Counted from the stretch's first letter, positions 25,723 through 33,703 are shown. The stretch is 64,000 nt of DNA from Comamonas thiooxydans (GCF_002157685.2 NZ_AP026738.1:4836001-4900000), one strand, 5' to 3'. Notes: generated by a model not told the origin, from the sequence alone. Numbers and translations are program-made.

Positions 25723-26067
25723 ATGCGATCGAAACCCTTGCTCACTTCAGCGCACTCTGCGCTATGGCTGGCTTTTGCCCTGGCAGCACCGCTGCCCAGC
25801 CTGGCCAACTCTGCCGCCACCTCTTTGCGTGTGCAGGATGTGGCCGTGCTGGCCGCCAGCTGCGCCAACTGCCACGGCCCGGACGGCCGCTCGACGGGTG
25901 TCATTCCCCAGCTGCGCGGCCTGCCTGAGGCCCATCTGCTGCAGCGCCTGCAGGCCTTCAAGGCCGGCACCGCCAAGGACGCCACCGTCATGACCCGTCT
26001 GGCCAAGGGCTACGACGATGAGCAACTCAAAGCGCTGGCCCAGTGGTTCAGCAAGAAGGGCCCGTAA
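25723..26067 (+). CDS. Periplasmic c-type cytochrome (FccA-like, partner of FccB)
   Basis: A 114-residue protein with a signal peptide (SALWLAFALAAPLPSLANS) and one covalent-haem motif, CANCH, near residue 46. A likely axial methionine lies in TVMTRLAKG. The size and single haem fit the small cytochrome subunit of flavocytochrome c sulfide dehydrogenase or a SoxE-type cytochrome. I start at the ATG at 25723 because a GGGAGG ribosome site lies just before it. The stop codon is directly followed by the fccB start, so the two are co-translated. It should accept electrons from FccB in the periplasm. Confidence 0.87.
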   Translation: MRSKPLLTSAHSALWLAFALAAPLPSLANSAATSLRVQDVAVLAASCANCHGPDGRSTGVIPQLRGLPEAHLLQRLQAFKAGTAKDATVMTRLAKGYDDEQLKALAQWFSKKGP

Positions 26068-27345
26068 ATGCAGATCAATCGTCGTCAAATTCTCGGTGGT
26101 GCTGCCGCCGGCGCAGCCAGCTTCGCCGTGCCCGCCATCGTGCAGGCCAAGGCAGCTTCGGCCCACGTGGTCGTGATCGGAGGCGGCTTTGGCGGAGCCA
26201 CGGCTGCGCGCTATCTGCGCCAGTTCGCGCCGCATATCCAGGTCACGCTGGTGGAGCCAGCCGAGCGCTTCTATACCTGCCCCTTCTCCAACCTGTACCT
26301 GGCCGGCCTGCGCAGCTGGGACAGCATAGGCCACGGCTACGGCGGTCTGCGCAAGGCTGGCGTGAACGTGGTCCACGCGCGGGCCGACCAGGTACTGACC
26401 GACTCCAGGCGCGTGCTGCTGTCCAACGGTCAGGCGCTGAGCTATGACAAGCTGGTACTCTCGCCCGGTATCGACATGCGCTGGAATGCACTGGAAGGTT
26501 ATGACGAGGCGGCCGCGCAGCTCGCCCCTCATGCCTGGAAGGCCGGAGCGCAGACCCAACTGCTCAAGAAGCAGCTCGAAGCCATGCCCGACGGCGGCAA
26601 GTTCGTGATGGTCATCCCTGCCAACCCCTTCCGCTGCCCGCCCGGTCCCTACGAGCGCGCGGCAATGGTGGCGCACTACCTCAAGAAGCACAAACCAAAG
26701 TCCAAGATTCTGCTGCTGGACGACAAGGATGCCTTCTCCAAGCAAGGTCTGTTCATTCAGGGCTGGAAGGCGCTTTATGGCGACATGATCGAATGGGTCA
26801 AGCAGGCCGATGACGGCAAGGTCACACGCGTGGATGCCAAGAACCTGGAAGTGGAAACCGCGTTCGGCACCAGGCACAAGGCCGATGTACTCAACGTCAT
26901 TCCGCCCCAGAAGGCCGGCTTTATCGCCGACCGCGCCGGCGTGACCAACGCCAGCGGCTGGGTGCCCGTCAAGCCAGAGTCCTTTGAGTCCACCCAGGTC
27001 CAGCATGTCTATGTGCTGGGCGACGCTACGATTGCTGCGCCCATGCCCAAGTCCGGCTTTGCCGCCAATACACAAGGCAAGGTGGCCGCTGCCGCGATTG
27101 CCGCCGAGCTGAGCGGCAGCCCCCTGCCTGCGGCGGCCTTTGCCAACACCTGCTACAGCCTGATCGGCACCGACTACGGCATTTCCGTGGCCGGCGTCTA
27201 CCGCACGGCAGCGGGCAAGCTGATCGAAGTACCCGAATCCGGCGGCGTGAGCCCCATGAACGGCGATGCCGCCTTCCGCAAGGCCGAGGCCGACTACGGC
27301 GCAGCCTGGTACAAGGCGATCAGCGCGGATATCTGGGGTAGTTAA
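26068..27345 (+). CDS. fccB: Flavocytochrome c sulfide dehydrogenase flavoprotein
   Basis: A 425-residue FccB/SoxF. A Tat-type signal ([20 protein letters not shown]) sends the folded flavoprotein to the periplasm. The FAD motif [17 protein letters not shown] follows. Cys71 in FYTCPFSN is at the place of the cysteine that covalently binds FAD in flavocytochrome c, and Cys190 (FRCPPGP) and Cys362 (NTCYSL) match the redox-active pair. It oxidises sulfide to sulfur, passing electrons to the cytochrome encoded directly upstream; SoxF-type members also reactivate SoxYZ. It is part of an island with yeeE/yedE, a paralogue and soxYZ. Confidence 0.93.
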   Translation: MQINRRQILGGAAAGAASFAVPAIVQAKAASAHVVVIGGGFGGATAARYLRQFAPHIQVTLVEPAERFYTCPFSNLYLAGLRSWDSIGHGYGGLRKAGVNVVHARADQVLTDSRRVLLSNGQALSYDKLVLSPGIDMRWNALEGYDEAAAQLAPHAWKAGAQTQLLKKQLEAMPDGGKFVMVIPANPFRCPPGPYERAAMVAHYLKKHKPKSKILLLDDKDAFSKQGLFIQGWKALYGDMIEWVKQADDGKVTRVDAKNLEVETAFGTRHKADVLNVIPPQKAGFIADRAGVTNASGWVPVKPESFESTQVQHVYVLGDATIAAPMPKSGFAANTQGKVAAAAIAAELSGSPLPAAAFANTCYSLIGTDYGISVAGVYRTAAGKLIEVPESGGVSPMNGDAAFRKAEADYGAAWYKAISADIWGS

Positions 27346-27352
27346 CTGGCTC

Positions 27353-27450
27353 ACCCCCTGAGGCGCTTTGCGCCTTCCCCTTCTCTGTACGTGCTTCGCA
27401 CTGCGGGAAGGGGACGCCACCATCGCGGCAGGGCGGCCCTTGCTTGGTGG
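27353..27450 (+). repeat. GC-rich 3' element, copy 2 (after fccB)
   Basis: It begins 8 bases after the fccB stop: CCCCCTGAGGCGCTTTGCGC, a CTTCCCCTTCTCT/GGGAAGGGGAC stem, then GCAGGGCGGCCCTTGCTTGG. Same strand and same motif order as the other copies. Confidence 0.75.
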
Positions 27451-27528
27451 CCCTCCCTTGCGTGTCCCAAGCCGGCAGCAGCTGTATTTCAAGGCGGCGC
27501 TGCCGCTTGCCTTGCTTGAGTCATTGAT

Positions 27529-28551
27529 ATGTTGTTGTGGTCTGTTTTTTTGCTGGGCATGGCCTTTGGTGTGGCGGCGCGGCTGGGGCGGTTTTGTCTG
27601 CTGCGCGGGCTGCGCCAGCAAATGGGGCTGGACGCGGAAGCCGCACCCGGCCAGGCACCTGCATTGCAGGCCTTTGCCCTGGCATTGGCCGTGGCCTTGC
27701 TGGCCTCGCAGGGGCTGCAGGCTCTGGGAATGCTCAATCTGAGCCTGGCCGCCATCGCGCGGCCCAGCTTTTCCATGGCTGGCGTGCTGATTGGTGGTTT
27801 GCTGTTCGGCATCGGCATGGTGCTGGCCCGCGCCTGCGGAGCACGCTCCCTGGTGCTGCTGGCAGGAGGCAATCTGCGCTCTCTGGTCACCCTCGTGTTT
27901 CTGGCACTGGGTGCGCAACTGGCCATGACCGGTGTGCTGACGCCTCTGCGCCTGTGGCTGCAGACCCTCAGCCCCCTCACGCTGGCTCACGCCACCTTGC
28001 CCGCCTATCTGTCTTCCTTGAATACATGGCTGCTGACGCTTGCGCTGGCCTTGCTGCTGCTGGCCTATGCCCTGCTGCGTCCCGGCCTGCGCCAAAGCCG
28101 CGTGCAGTGGGGCAGCGCGTTGCTCATAGGCCTGCTGGTGGCCGCAGGCTGGTGGCTGACTGCTCATATCGGGGTCGATGAGTTCGAGCCGGCCCGCCTC
28201 ACCTCGCTGAGCTTCATCGGCCCGATCGCCGAGGCCCTGCTCTATCTGCAACTGTCCGTGGGACGCGAGCCCGGCATAGGCCTGGCGCTGACGGCGGGCG
28301 TGCTCGCCGGTGCATTTTTCGCAGCACTGGGCAGCCGCACTGCGCGCTGGGAAGGCTTTGACAGCACCAGCCGCCTGGCAGCCAGCGCTGGTGGCGGCCT
28401 GCTGATGGGCGTTGGCGGCGTGCTGGCCGCAGGCTGCTCCATCGGCCAGGGGCTGAGCGGGCTGTCCACGCTGTCGCTGGCCAGTTTTGCGGCCGTTGCC
28501 GGCATCCTGCTCGGAGCGCTTCTCAGCCTGCGCCTGCTGCGCCGGCAATAG
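27529..28551 (+). CDS. YeeE/YedE-family (TsuA-like) sulfur-compound transporter
   Basis: A 340-residue inner-membrane protein with two YeeE/YedE (DUF395) repeats and about 9-10 helices. Three conserved cysteines stand in family motifs: Cys23 in GRFCLL, Cys103 in ARACGARS and Cys303 in AAGCSIGQGLSG. In the characterised thiosulfate importer TsuA, cysteines at such positions relay thiosulfate through the membrane. Between two sulfur flavoproteins and upstream of soxYZ, a role in moving thiosulfate or another sulfane compound is likely. There is no TusA-like gene beside it. The direction of transport cannot be told. Confidence 0.88.
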   Translation: MLLWSVFLLGMAFGVAARLGRFCLLRGLRQQMGLDAEAAPGQAPALQAFALALAVALLASQGLQALGMLNLSLAAIARPSFSMAGVLIGGLLFGIGMVLARACGARSLVLLAGGNLRSLVTLVFLALGAQLAMTGVLTPLRLWLQTLSPLTLAHATLPAYLSSLNTWLLTLALALLLLAYALLRPGLRQSRVQWGSALLIGLLVAAGWWLTAHIGVDEFEPARLTSLSFIGPIAEALLYLQLSVGREPGIGLALTAGVLAGAFFAALGSRTARWEGFDSTSRLAASAGGGLLMGVGGVLAAGCSIGQGLSGLSTLSLASFAAVAGILLGALLSLRLLRRQ

Positions 28552-28598
28552 CGCTGGCTTCGCTTGGGTATTCGCCGATTCCGGATCAGGGCCTGCTC

Positions 28599-28624
28599 CT
28601 AGAATCTCCAACCACCAGCTCTGC
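28599..28624 (+). promoter_or_regulatory. Shared 26-base module upstream of the second flavoprotein gene
   Basis: CTAGAATC, nine variable bases, CAGCTCTGC, identical in both blocks and in spacing to 25575-25600. Similarity continues for about 14 bases downstream (CTGC-TG--CCGC). It lies about 110 bases before the start codon. Confidence 0.5.
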
Positions 28625-28731
28625 TTGTGCCGCGTGTCGGCTGAGAGGCAATCCCATCGCGCTGCGCCCAAGCTTGCTTCCCTCCCCCGAATCCGAGGCC
28701 TGGATCAGGCCCCATTCCCATTACAGGAGCA

Positions 28732-30069
28732 ATGCTCATGCAACGTCGCCATTTCCTCTGGACTCCGCCCGCACTCGCCCTGGGCGCCGCTGCCGGCCCG
28801 GCAATGGCTGCACCCGCCATCATCAGCAGCCAGTCGCCCATCCTGCCGCGCAAGGGCAAGGGTCCGCGCATCGTGATCTGCGGCGGCGGCTGGGGCGGCC
28901 TCACGGCGGCACGCTATCTGCGCGAGCTGATTCCCGCTTCCGACGTCGTGCTGCTGGAGCGCAATCCGACCTTCTGGTCCGGCCCCATGAGCAACAAGTG
29001 GCTAGTGGACATAGTAGGCACGGACTTCGTGAACCGCGACATGCTGCACCCGGCCAACAAATACGGCTACACGCTGCTGCAGACCGAAGTCACGGGTTTC
29101 GAGCGCGACAAAAAGCTGGTGCGCACGGCCCATGGCCTGATCGAGTACGACTTCCTGATTCTCTCGGGCGGCATTCGCAACGATTACGAGGCCTGGTTCG
29201 GCAACGACCAGCGCGCCATCGATTACACGCGCACCCACTTTCCCAACGCCTACATTCCCAATCAGGAAATGCTCTCGCTCAAGAGCAAGGTCAAGAACTT
29301 CAAGGGCGGCACGCTGGTGATGACGCTGCCGCCTCCACCGCATCGCTGCCCGCCCTCGCCCTATGAGCGCGCCTGCCTGATCGCCTGGCATATCAAGAAG
29401 AACAAGATTCCCGGCAAGATCCTGATCCTCGACCCCAAGCCCAAGATCGCCCCCATCGGCGTGGGCTACAAGCAGGCTTTCGAGGAGCTGTACGCAGACA
29501 TCATCACCCATGTGCCCAATGCCGGCGTCAAGGAAGTGGACCCCTTCAACAAGCAGATCAAGACCGCTGCGGGTGACTTCAAGTTTGACGACGCCATCCT
29601 CATGCCGCCCCACCAGGCCGCGGACATGGTCTGGAAGGCCGATCTTATCGGCAAGGATGCCGCCACCGGCAAGCCCACGGGCTGGGCTGATATGCACAAC
29701 CGCCTGTTCCATGCCAGGAGCGACGACCGCGTGTATTTTGTCGGCGATCTGATGGGCGCGATCTCGCCCCAGTTCGGCCACTACCCCAAGAGCGGCCATG
29801 TGGCCAACTACGTCGGCAAGATCGTCGCCCGAAACATTGCCGAGCGCGTGGCCGGCAAGGAGGTCGTGGCCCGACTGCCCGACAACCTCTGCTACATGAT
29901 GGTCAACGGCGACCCTCAGGAGGAAATTTCGGTGAAGTTCGAATACGAGGTGGACGCCAGCGGCCAGGTCAACCAGACCCAGATCGACATGGACGTGCGC
30001 ACCTCCGATCTGGTCAAGGAAGACTTTGCCTGGATCAACGGCAAATTCGGTGATTTCTTGGGCACTTAA
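28732..30069 (+). CDS. FccB-like periplasmic flavoprotein lacking the covalent-FAD cysteine
   Basis: A 445-residue paralogue of FccB. A Tat-like signal (MQRRHFLWTPPALALG) and the FAD motif IVICGGGWGGLTAARYL are present. The redox pair is kept as Cys206 (HRCPPSPYE) and Cys387 (NLCYMM). The residue that would bind FAD covalently is glycine (Gly84 in FWSGPMSN), so FAD should be held non-covalently. The start is ATG 28732 or 28738; the second has better spacing from AGGAG. No cytochrome gene is paired with it; soxYZ follows instead. It may act on SoxYZ-bound sulfur or use a different acceptor; this is an inference. Confidence 0.88.
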   Translation: MLMQRRHFLWTPPALALGAAAGPAMAAPAIISSQSPILPRKGKGPRIVICGGGWGGLTAARYLRELIPASDVVLLERNPTFWSGPMSNKWLVDIVGTDFVNRDMLHPANKYGYTLLQTEVTGFERDKKLVRTAHGLIEYDFLILSGGIRNDYEAWFGNDQRAIDYTRTHFPNAYIPNQEMLSLKSKVKNFKGGTLVMTLPPPPHRCPPSPYERACLIAWHIKKNKIPGKILILDPKPKIAPIGVGYKQAFEELYADIITHVPNAGVKEVDPFNKQIKTAAGDFKFDDAILMPPHQAADMVWKADLIGKDAATGKPTGWADMHNRLFHARSDDRVYFVGDLMGAISPQFGHYPKSGHVANYVGKIVARNIAERVAGKEVVARLPDNLCYMMVNGDPQEEISVKFEYEVDASGQVNQTQIDMDVRTSDLVKEDFAWINGKFGDFLGT

Positions 30070-30071
30070 AT

Positions 30072-30169
30072 CTCCCCCTGAGCGGCTTTGCCGCTTCCCC
30101 CTCTCTCTTCGGGAGGGGGACGACGCCCTCTGCTAGGCGCCCCCGCCGCGAGGCGGCTCTTGCTTGGCG
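30072..30169 (+). repeat. GC-rich 3' element, copy 3 (before soxY)
   Basis: It starts 2 bases after the flavoprotein stop: CCCCCTGAGCGGCTTTGCCG, a TTCCCCCTCTCT/GGGAGGGGGAC stem, GACGCCCTC, and GCGAGGCGGCTCTTGCTTGG. It fills the gap before soxY. Confidence 0.75.
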
Positions 30170-30228
30170 TCTCTCACTTGGAGCCGGTGCGAGTTTTGAA
30201 GTTTTGTTAATTGGATTGAAGAGAAGCA

Positions 30229-30729
30229 ATGTTCAAGAACACCACCCGTAGAAGCATGGTGCTGAACGCGGCGGCAGCCGGGGCCAGTCTGGCTCTGCCC
30301 GCATCGGCTCTGGCGCAAGCCAGCAGCGCAGCCAAGACTCCCCTGGTCGGGCCGCTGGCGCCGAACCCAGCCGAGTTCAAAAAGCTCATGGAGCAATTCA
30401 CCGGCGGCAAGGCCACTCAGGCCGATGGTCTGCAGCTCGATGTGCCCGTGCTGGCCGACAACCCCAGTGCCGTGCCCGTCAAGGTCAAGGTGACGCTGCC
30501 CATCACCGAGCAGGACTGGTGCGAGGAGATCATCGTGCTGGCCGAACTCAACCCCTCGCCGCTGGCCTGCCGCATGCAGTTCACCGCAGCGGCCGGAACG
30601 GCCGAAGCGGCGGCCCGCATACGCCTGTCCCAGTCGCAGACCGTGCATGCTCTGGCACGCATGAAAAGCGGCAAGGTGCTGGTAGCAAAGCAAGCAACGA
30701 CGGTAGCCGCCAGCGGCTGCGGCATGTGA
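30229..30729 (+). CDS. soxY: SoxY sulfur-carrier protein
   Basis: A 166-residue SoxY. A Tat-type signal (NTTRRSMVLNAAAAGASLAL) is followed by the SoxY beta-sandwich. The functional cysteine that carries sulfur intermediates is near the C-terminus, Cys164, but the tail reads SGCGM rather than the usual GGCGG. Two extra cysteines are present, Cys98 (DWCEE) and Cys114 (LACRM). With SoxZ it forms the periplasmic carrier of the Sox thiosulfate pathway. soxZ follows 13 bp downstream. soxXA, soxB and soxCD are not in this window. Confidence 0.92.
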   Translation: MFKNTTRRSMVLNAAAAGASLALPASALAQASSAAKTPLVGPLAPNPAEFKKLMEQFTGGKATQADGLQLDVPVLADNPSAVPVKVKVTLPITEQDWCEEIIVLAELNPSPLACRMQFTAAAGTAEAAARIRLSQSQTVHALARMKSGKVLVAKQATTVAASGCGM

Positions 30730-30742
30730 GAGGAACATAACT

Positions 30743-31072
30743 ATGAACAAACCAGCTCGCGTATGGGTCAGCAATGCCAACCCCAAGAAAGGCGAAGTGC
30801 TGCGCGTGCGCGCGCAGATGGAACATGTCATGGAAAGCGGTCTGCGCACCGATCCGGCCACGGGCAAGGTGCGCCCGCGCAATATCGTGAGCCGTTTCGA
30901 AGCCCGGTTGGGCAACACCTTGCTGTTCAGCTGGGAGCCAGGCATCTCGATTGCCCAGAACCCCTATATCGAGTTCACCTTTGTCGCCCGGGAAAGTGGC
31001 GAGCTCAACATGCAGTGGAAGGACGAGCAGGGCCAGACGCTGAGTGCGCAGAAGACGATCAGCGTCGCCTGA
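30743..31072 (+). CDS. soxZ: SoxZ, partner of the SoxY carrier
   Basis: A 109-residue SoxZ without a signal peptide, as is usual, since it is exported with SoxY by the Tat system. Conserved motifs are PKKGEVLRVRAQMEHVMESG and NPYIEFTFVARESG. It forms the SoxYZ heterodimer in which SoxY holds sulfane intermediates. It is the last gene of the island and is followed by a very strong terminator. Confidence 0.94.
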   Translation: MNKPARVWVSNANPKKGEVLRVRAQMEHVMESGLRTDPATGKVRPRNIVSRFEARLGNTLLFSWEPGISIAQNPYIEFTFVARESGELNMQWKDEQGQTLSAQKTISVA

Positions 31073-31081
31073 TGGCAAGCC

Positions 31082-31130
31082 CCATGAAAAAGCCCCGCCC
31101 GGTTTGCACCAGGGCGGGGCTTTTTCATGG
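31082..31130 (+). terminator. Strong rho-independent terminator after soxZ
   Basis: A perfect 19-bp inverted repeat centred on GCCCCGCCC/GGGCGGGGC with flanking A5 and T5 runs and an 11-base loop. The flanking runs let it work in both directions, serving also the convergent YitT gene. Confidence 0.92.
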
Positions 31131-31140
31131 AGGACAGGCC

Positions 31141-31848
31141 TCAGTTACCCTGATAGCGGCCGGGGCGATGGCTGATCCACAGGAACATGCTCATGATCAC
31201 CGCCGCAAGCACCGAATACGCCACACGCTCCAGCGGCACGATGGCCAGCGCCAGCAGCACAACAGTGCAGTCGATCATCATCTGCACCTTGCCGGCGCGA
31301 ATACCGTAGCGGTCCTGCAGATAGAGCGAGACGATGGTGGCTCCGCCCAGGCTGGAATGATGCCGTGCCAGAAACAGACAACCCGATCCCATCAGCAAGC
31401 CTCCAGCCACGGCTGCATAGAGCGGATTCAGATAGTCGATATGAATGAAGCGCGGGCCCACATCGGCCATCAGCGCCAGCATGGCAACCGAGACAAAGGT
31501 CTTGATCGTGAACTCCGCGCCCATGCGCTTCCAGGCAAACCAGTAGAACGGCAGATTGATGACGAAGAAAATGGCACCGAAAGGCAGTCCCGTCACATAG
31601 TGCAGCAAAAAGGCCACGCCCGCCGTGCTGCCCGTGAGCAGCCCCGCCTGCGCAAACAGCATCATGGTGATGGAGACAAACAGCGAGCCCGTGAACAGAG
31701 CCTGCGCGTCCTCGAAGCGGCCATGGCGCAGGCCCGAAGTGGCCGGTGCAGCAGCAGCGGCGGCATCCATGCTGCCGACCAGAGCAGAGCTGGCGGAAGA
31801 AGATAGCGGTGTGGACATGTCGGGTAAGACAGCAAGATTGATGCCCAT
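31141..31848 (-). CDS. YitT-family membrane protein
   Basis: A 235-residue YitT (DUF161) family protein with 5-6 membrane segments. The family motifs GLLTGSTAGVAFLLHYVTGL and YLNPLYAAVAGGLLMGSGCL are present, and the N-terminal 45 residues are an Ala/Ser-rich cytoplasmic extension. The function of this family is unknown; short proteobacterial members lack the usual C-terminal DUF2179 domain, as here. The start is ATG 31848, or ATG 31818 giving MSTPLSSS. It converges with soxZ and shares its terminator. Confidence 0.85.
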   Translation of the reverse strand: MGINLAVLPDMSTPLSSSASSALVGSMDAAAAAAPATSGLRHGRFEDAQALFTGSLFVSITMMLFAQAGLLTGSTAGVAFLLHYVTGLPFGAIFFVINLPFYWFAWKRMGAEFTIKTFVSVAMLALMADVGPRFIHIDYLNPLYAAVAGGLLMGSGCLFLARHHSSLGGATIVSLYLQDRYGIRAGKVQMMIDCTVVLLALAIVPLERVAYSVLAAVIMSMFLWISHRPGRYQGN

Positions 31849-32024
31849 GATCTCGATAAAGACCGGGGCGAACCGGTGCGGATAACACCGGGAAACCCCT
31901 TAATTTTACGGATGGACTCATGCTGTATGCACATGATTTGCTGCAACGCAACAAATCTCGAAGGGGAATTTCAGGCGCAACTCCGTTGTGCATTCAAGCT
32001 TTTCGGCATCCATCGCTTACAGGG

Positions 32025-32047
32025 AAAGCGCCAAAAGCTATCAATTC
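32025..32047. repeat. AT-rich element, copy h (GCGC-N5-GCTAT)
   Basis: AAAGCGCC, four A, GCTATCAATTC. It keeps the GCGC-N5-GCTAT spacing and lies in the gap between the YitT gene and the lipoprotein gene. Confidence 0.65.
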
Positions 32048-32104
32048 AGAAGCACCTCAACTCCCCCGTCACCACAGCATTCAGGCCCTCTCCAGACCAG
32101 AGGC

Positions 32105-32141
32105 AAAAAAGCCCTGTCTGCATCATCGCAAACAGGGCTTT
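32105..32141 (-). terminator. Rho-independent terminator of the BamE-like gene
   Basis: On the minus strand GCCCTGT and ACAGGGC form a stem followed by six T. It is 28 bp past the stop codon at 32169. Confidence 0.85.
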
Positions 32142-32168
32142 GAACAAATCCATGGACTTTGCTGGCGA

Positions 32169-32675
32169 TCAGCCGCGCGACTCGTCGGGCAGGCGTTCGC
32201 GGTTGAGCGTGCGCAGCACCCGGCCATCGGAGCCGAAGGTCACTGTGAACTGCATCTCGCGTGTGGGCGGATCGATGTAGTTCCAGTCCCAGTCGGTTTC
32301 CTGCTTGAGCTGGTAAGTCATCATCTTGGCGGGCTTGCCCAGCATGCGGCGCACCTCGTTTTCCGGCATGCCGGGCACGATCCTGGCAAACACATGCGGG
32401 GCCAGCACCTGGCGCAGCGCACTCATCTTGCCGTCAGCGCCTATGGTGATCATGTAGTTCTTGGCTCCGGCCGGCTGGCGGTTGTATTCAAAGGTGCGCG
32501 AGCCATCCTCTTCGTTCCAGATGCGTTCGGGCTCGCCAAACTTCGCGCGCACATCGGCCTCGGTGGACAGGCCTTCCTCCAGCTCCTTGATCTTCTGCTC
32601 GTCGCAGCCCAGCAGTGCCAGGGTGCTGATCGCAGCCGCCGCCAGGGCCGCCGTCACACGGGAAAAAATATTCAT
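32169..32675 (-). CDS. BamE/SmpA-like lipoprotein with two repeats
   Basis: A 168-residue lipoprotein. The signal ends in the lipobox LALLGC with Cys24. Two BamE-like (SmpA/OmlA) halves follow: GLSTEADVRAKFGEPERIW and IVPGMPENEVRRMLGKPAK, each with the G-x-P kink and a following beta region. BamE is the small lipoprotein of the outer-membrane assembly machine, but this tandem form is a paralogue and not necessarily part of that complex. It stands alone, with its own terminator. Confidence 0.8.
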   Translation of the reverse strand: MNIFSRVTAALAAAAISTLALLGCDEQKIKELEEGLSTEADVRAKFGEPERIWNEEDGSRTFEYNRQPAGAKNYMITIGADGKMSALRQVLAPHVFARIVPGMPENEVRRMLGKPAKMMTYQLKQETDWDWNYIDPPTREMQFTVTFGSDGRVLRTLNRERLPDESRG

Positions 32676-32781
32676 GGGCTTGAATCACAATGCTTGCCAG
32701 ACAGAATGCGAATTCTGACAGCAAGCCACCCGCGCACGCGCGCCACTTTTGCAAACGCTTGTTAAAACGGAGCCATCCCTC

Positions 32782-33240
32782 GTGAGTACAACCCTTGAGC
32801 AACTGTTTTCCCAATTCACCAACGCTGCGCAGGCGGCCCGGGATCAGCAGGACAAATGGCTGATCATCGATCCCGTCTACGAGCACCTGGAGACACTGCA
32901 GGACGCCGCACTGGAGCAGGTTCTGCCGCATATCCTGACGCTGATTGAAACCTATCCCGAACTGGACTACGGCGGCCCCGGCCCGTTCGGCAGCCTGATC
33001 GAGGAGCACCCCATGGCCGCCTACACCCCGGCCTTGCTGGCGTCGCTGGAGCGACAACCCAGCGTGCAGGTAATAGGCTGGCTGGACCGCACCATGCGCG
33101 TGGACGAGGACTTCCAGCGCAATGACCCAAACCCGGTCGGAGCCGGCGAATTTGCCGCCGTGCTGCGCAAGATCGTCGATTCGCCGCTGGCCTCGGACGA
33201 CTGCAAGGAGTTCGCGCAGATCTGTCTCAAGGATCTATAA
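32782..33240 (+). CDS. Hypothetical acidic helical protein
   Basis: A roughly 152-residue acidic, soluble protein starting at GTG 32782 (VSTTLEQLFSQF); a TTG at 32749 would add 11 residues. It is rich in helices and resembles a HEAT-like or immunity-type fold only in general look. Notable segments are DPVYEHLETLQDAALEQVLP and DYGGPGPFGSLIEEHP. I recognise no family. Its stop codon directly touches the 120-bp foldback element. Confidence 0.65.
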   Translation: MSTTLEQLFSQFTNAAQAARDQQDKWLIIDPVYEHLETLQDAALEQVLPHILTLIETYPELDYGGPGPFGSLIEEHPMAAYTPALLASLERQPSVQVIGWLDRTMRVDEDFQRNDPNPVGAGEFAAVLRKIVDSPLASDDCKEFAQICLKDL

Positions 33241-33359
33241 GAACGTGCTTGCGATCTCTGCGCAGCCGCGTTGGAGCGCAAGCGGGATGAGTTCGAAGCG
33301 ATGGCTCGCCATCCGCGCAAAGCCTCTGTCGCGGCGCGAGGAGATTGCAAGCACGTTCT
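33240..33359. mobile_element. MITE-like 120-bp foldback element
   Basis: Terminal arms of 19 bp (33240-33258 and 33341-33359) are inverted copies with one G/A difference, running from AGAACGTGCTTGC to GCAAGCACGTTCT. Inside, CGC and CCGCG pair with matching segments, and the core has an ATGGC-TC-GCCAT palindrome. A TAA triplet flanks both ends. There is no open frame of its own. Size, terminal repeats and flanking duplication suggest a miniature inverted-repeat element, or else a large structured RNA. Confidence 0.5.
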
Positions 33360-33426
33360 AAAGGCCCGGAGCGGGCCTGGCGTCCGCGACGGGCTAAAAT
33401 CCGCTGTTCTGAGAGGTTTTACACAT

Positions 33427-33633
33427 ATGTCTTTCTTCCGTCGCCCCGACTACCGTTCCGACACCACCAACTTCATCAACGACCTGAAGCAGCAAAAGCC
33501 CGAGCTGGACAAGCAACAGCAAGCCGGTCGCGCCCTGCTGTGGGACAAGGACGTGAACTATGAAGTCTGGGAAGATCTGCGTGCCGGCCGCGTGGAGCAG
33601 CAGCCCTACGTGTACCAGACCAACCACTCCTGA
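33427..33633 (+). CDS. DUF3460 family protein
   Basis: A 68-residue protein matching DUF3460, a small conserved family found next to scpA in Burkholderiales. It has the signature FFRRPDYRSDTTNFINDLK and GRALLWDKDVNYEVWEDLRA. The ATG at 33427 is the natural start; the reading frame extends upstream into the foldback element but without homology. It lies 70 bp before scpA and is probably co-transcribed with it. Function unknown. Confidence 0.9.
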   Translation: MSFFRRPDYRSDTTNFINDLKQQKPELDKQQQAGRALLWDKDVNYEVWEDLRAGRVEQQPYVYQTNHS

Positions 33634-33703
33634 TCTTTTCGATGAAATCAGCCTCAAGCGCTTACTCATCAAGCGCGCTCAGCTCTGCAATCCATAGCAG
33701 ACC

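Larger units (their letters stand above)
31849..32168. other. Intergenic region with no gene
   Basis: A 320-bp gap between two leftward genes. It holds the terminator of the lipoprotein gene (32105-32141), one AT-rich element (32025-32047) and presumably the YitT promoter. I see no coding signal. Confidence 0.5.

Noticed and set aside
25762..28671. A 969-codon minus-strand frame across the sulfur island
   Set aside because: It is Gln/His/Ala-rich and spans several verified genes and their gaps; not a real gene.
33241..33633. Longer start for the DUF3460 protein inside the foldback element
   Set aside because: The extension has no homology and is encoded by the inverted-repeat element; the ATG at 33427 fits the family.
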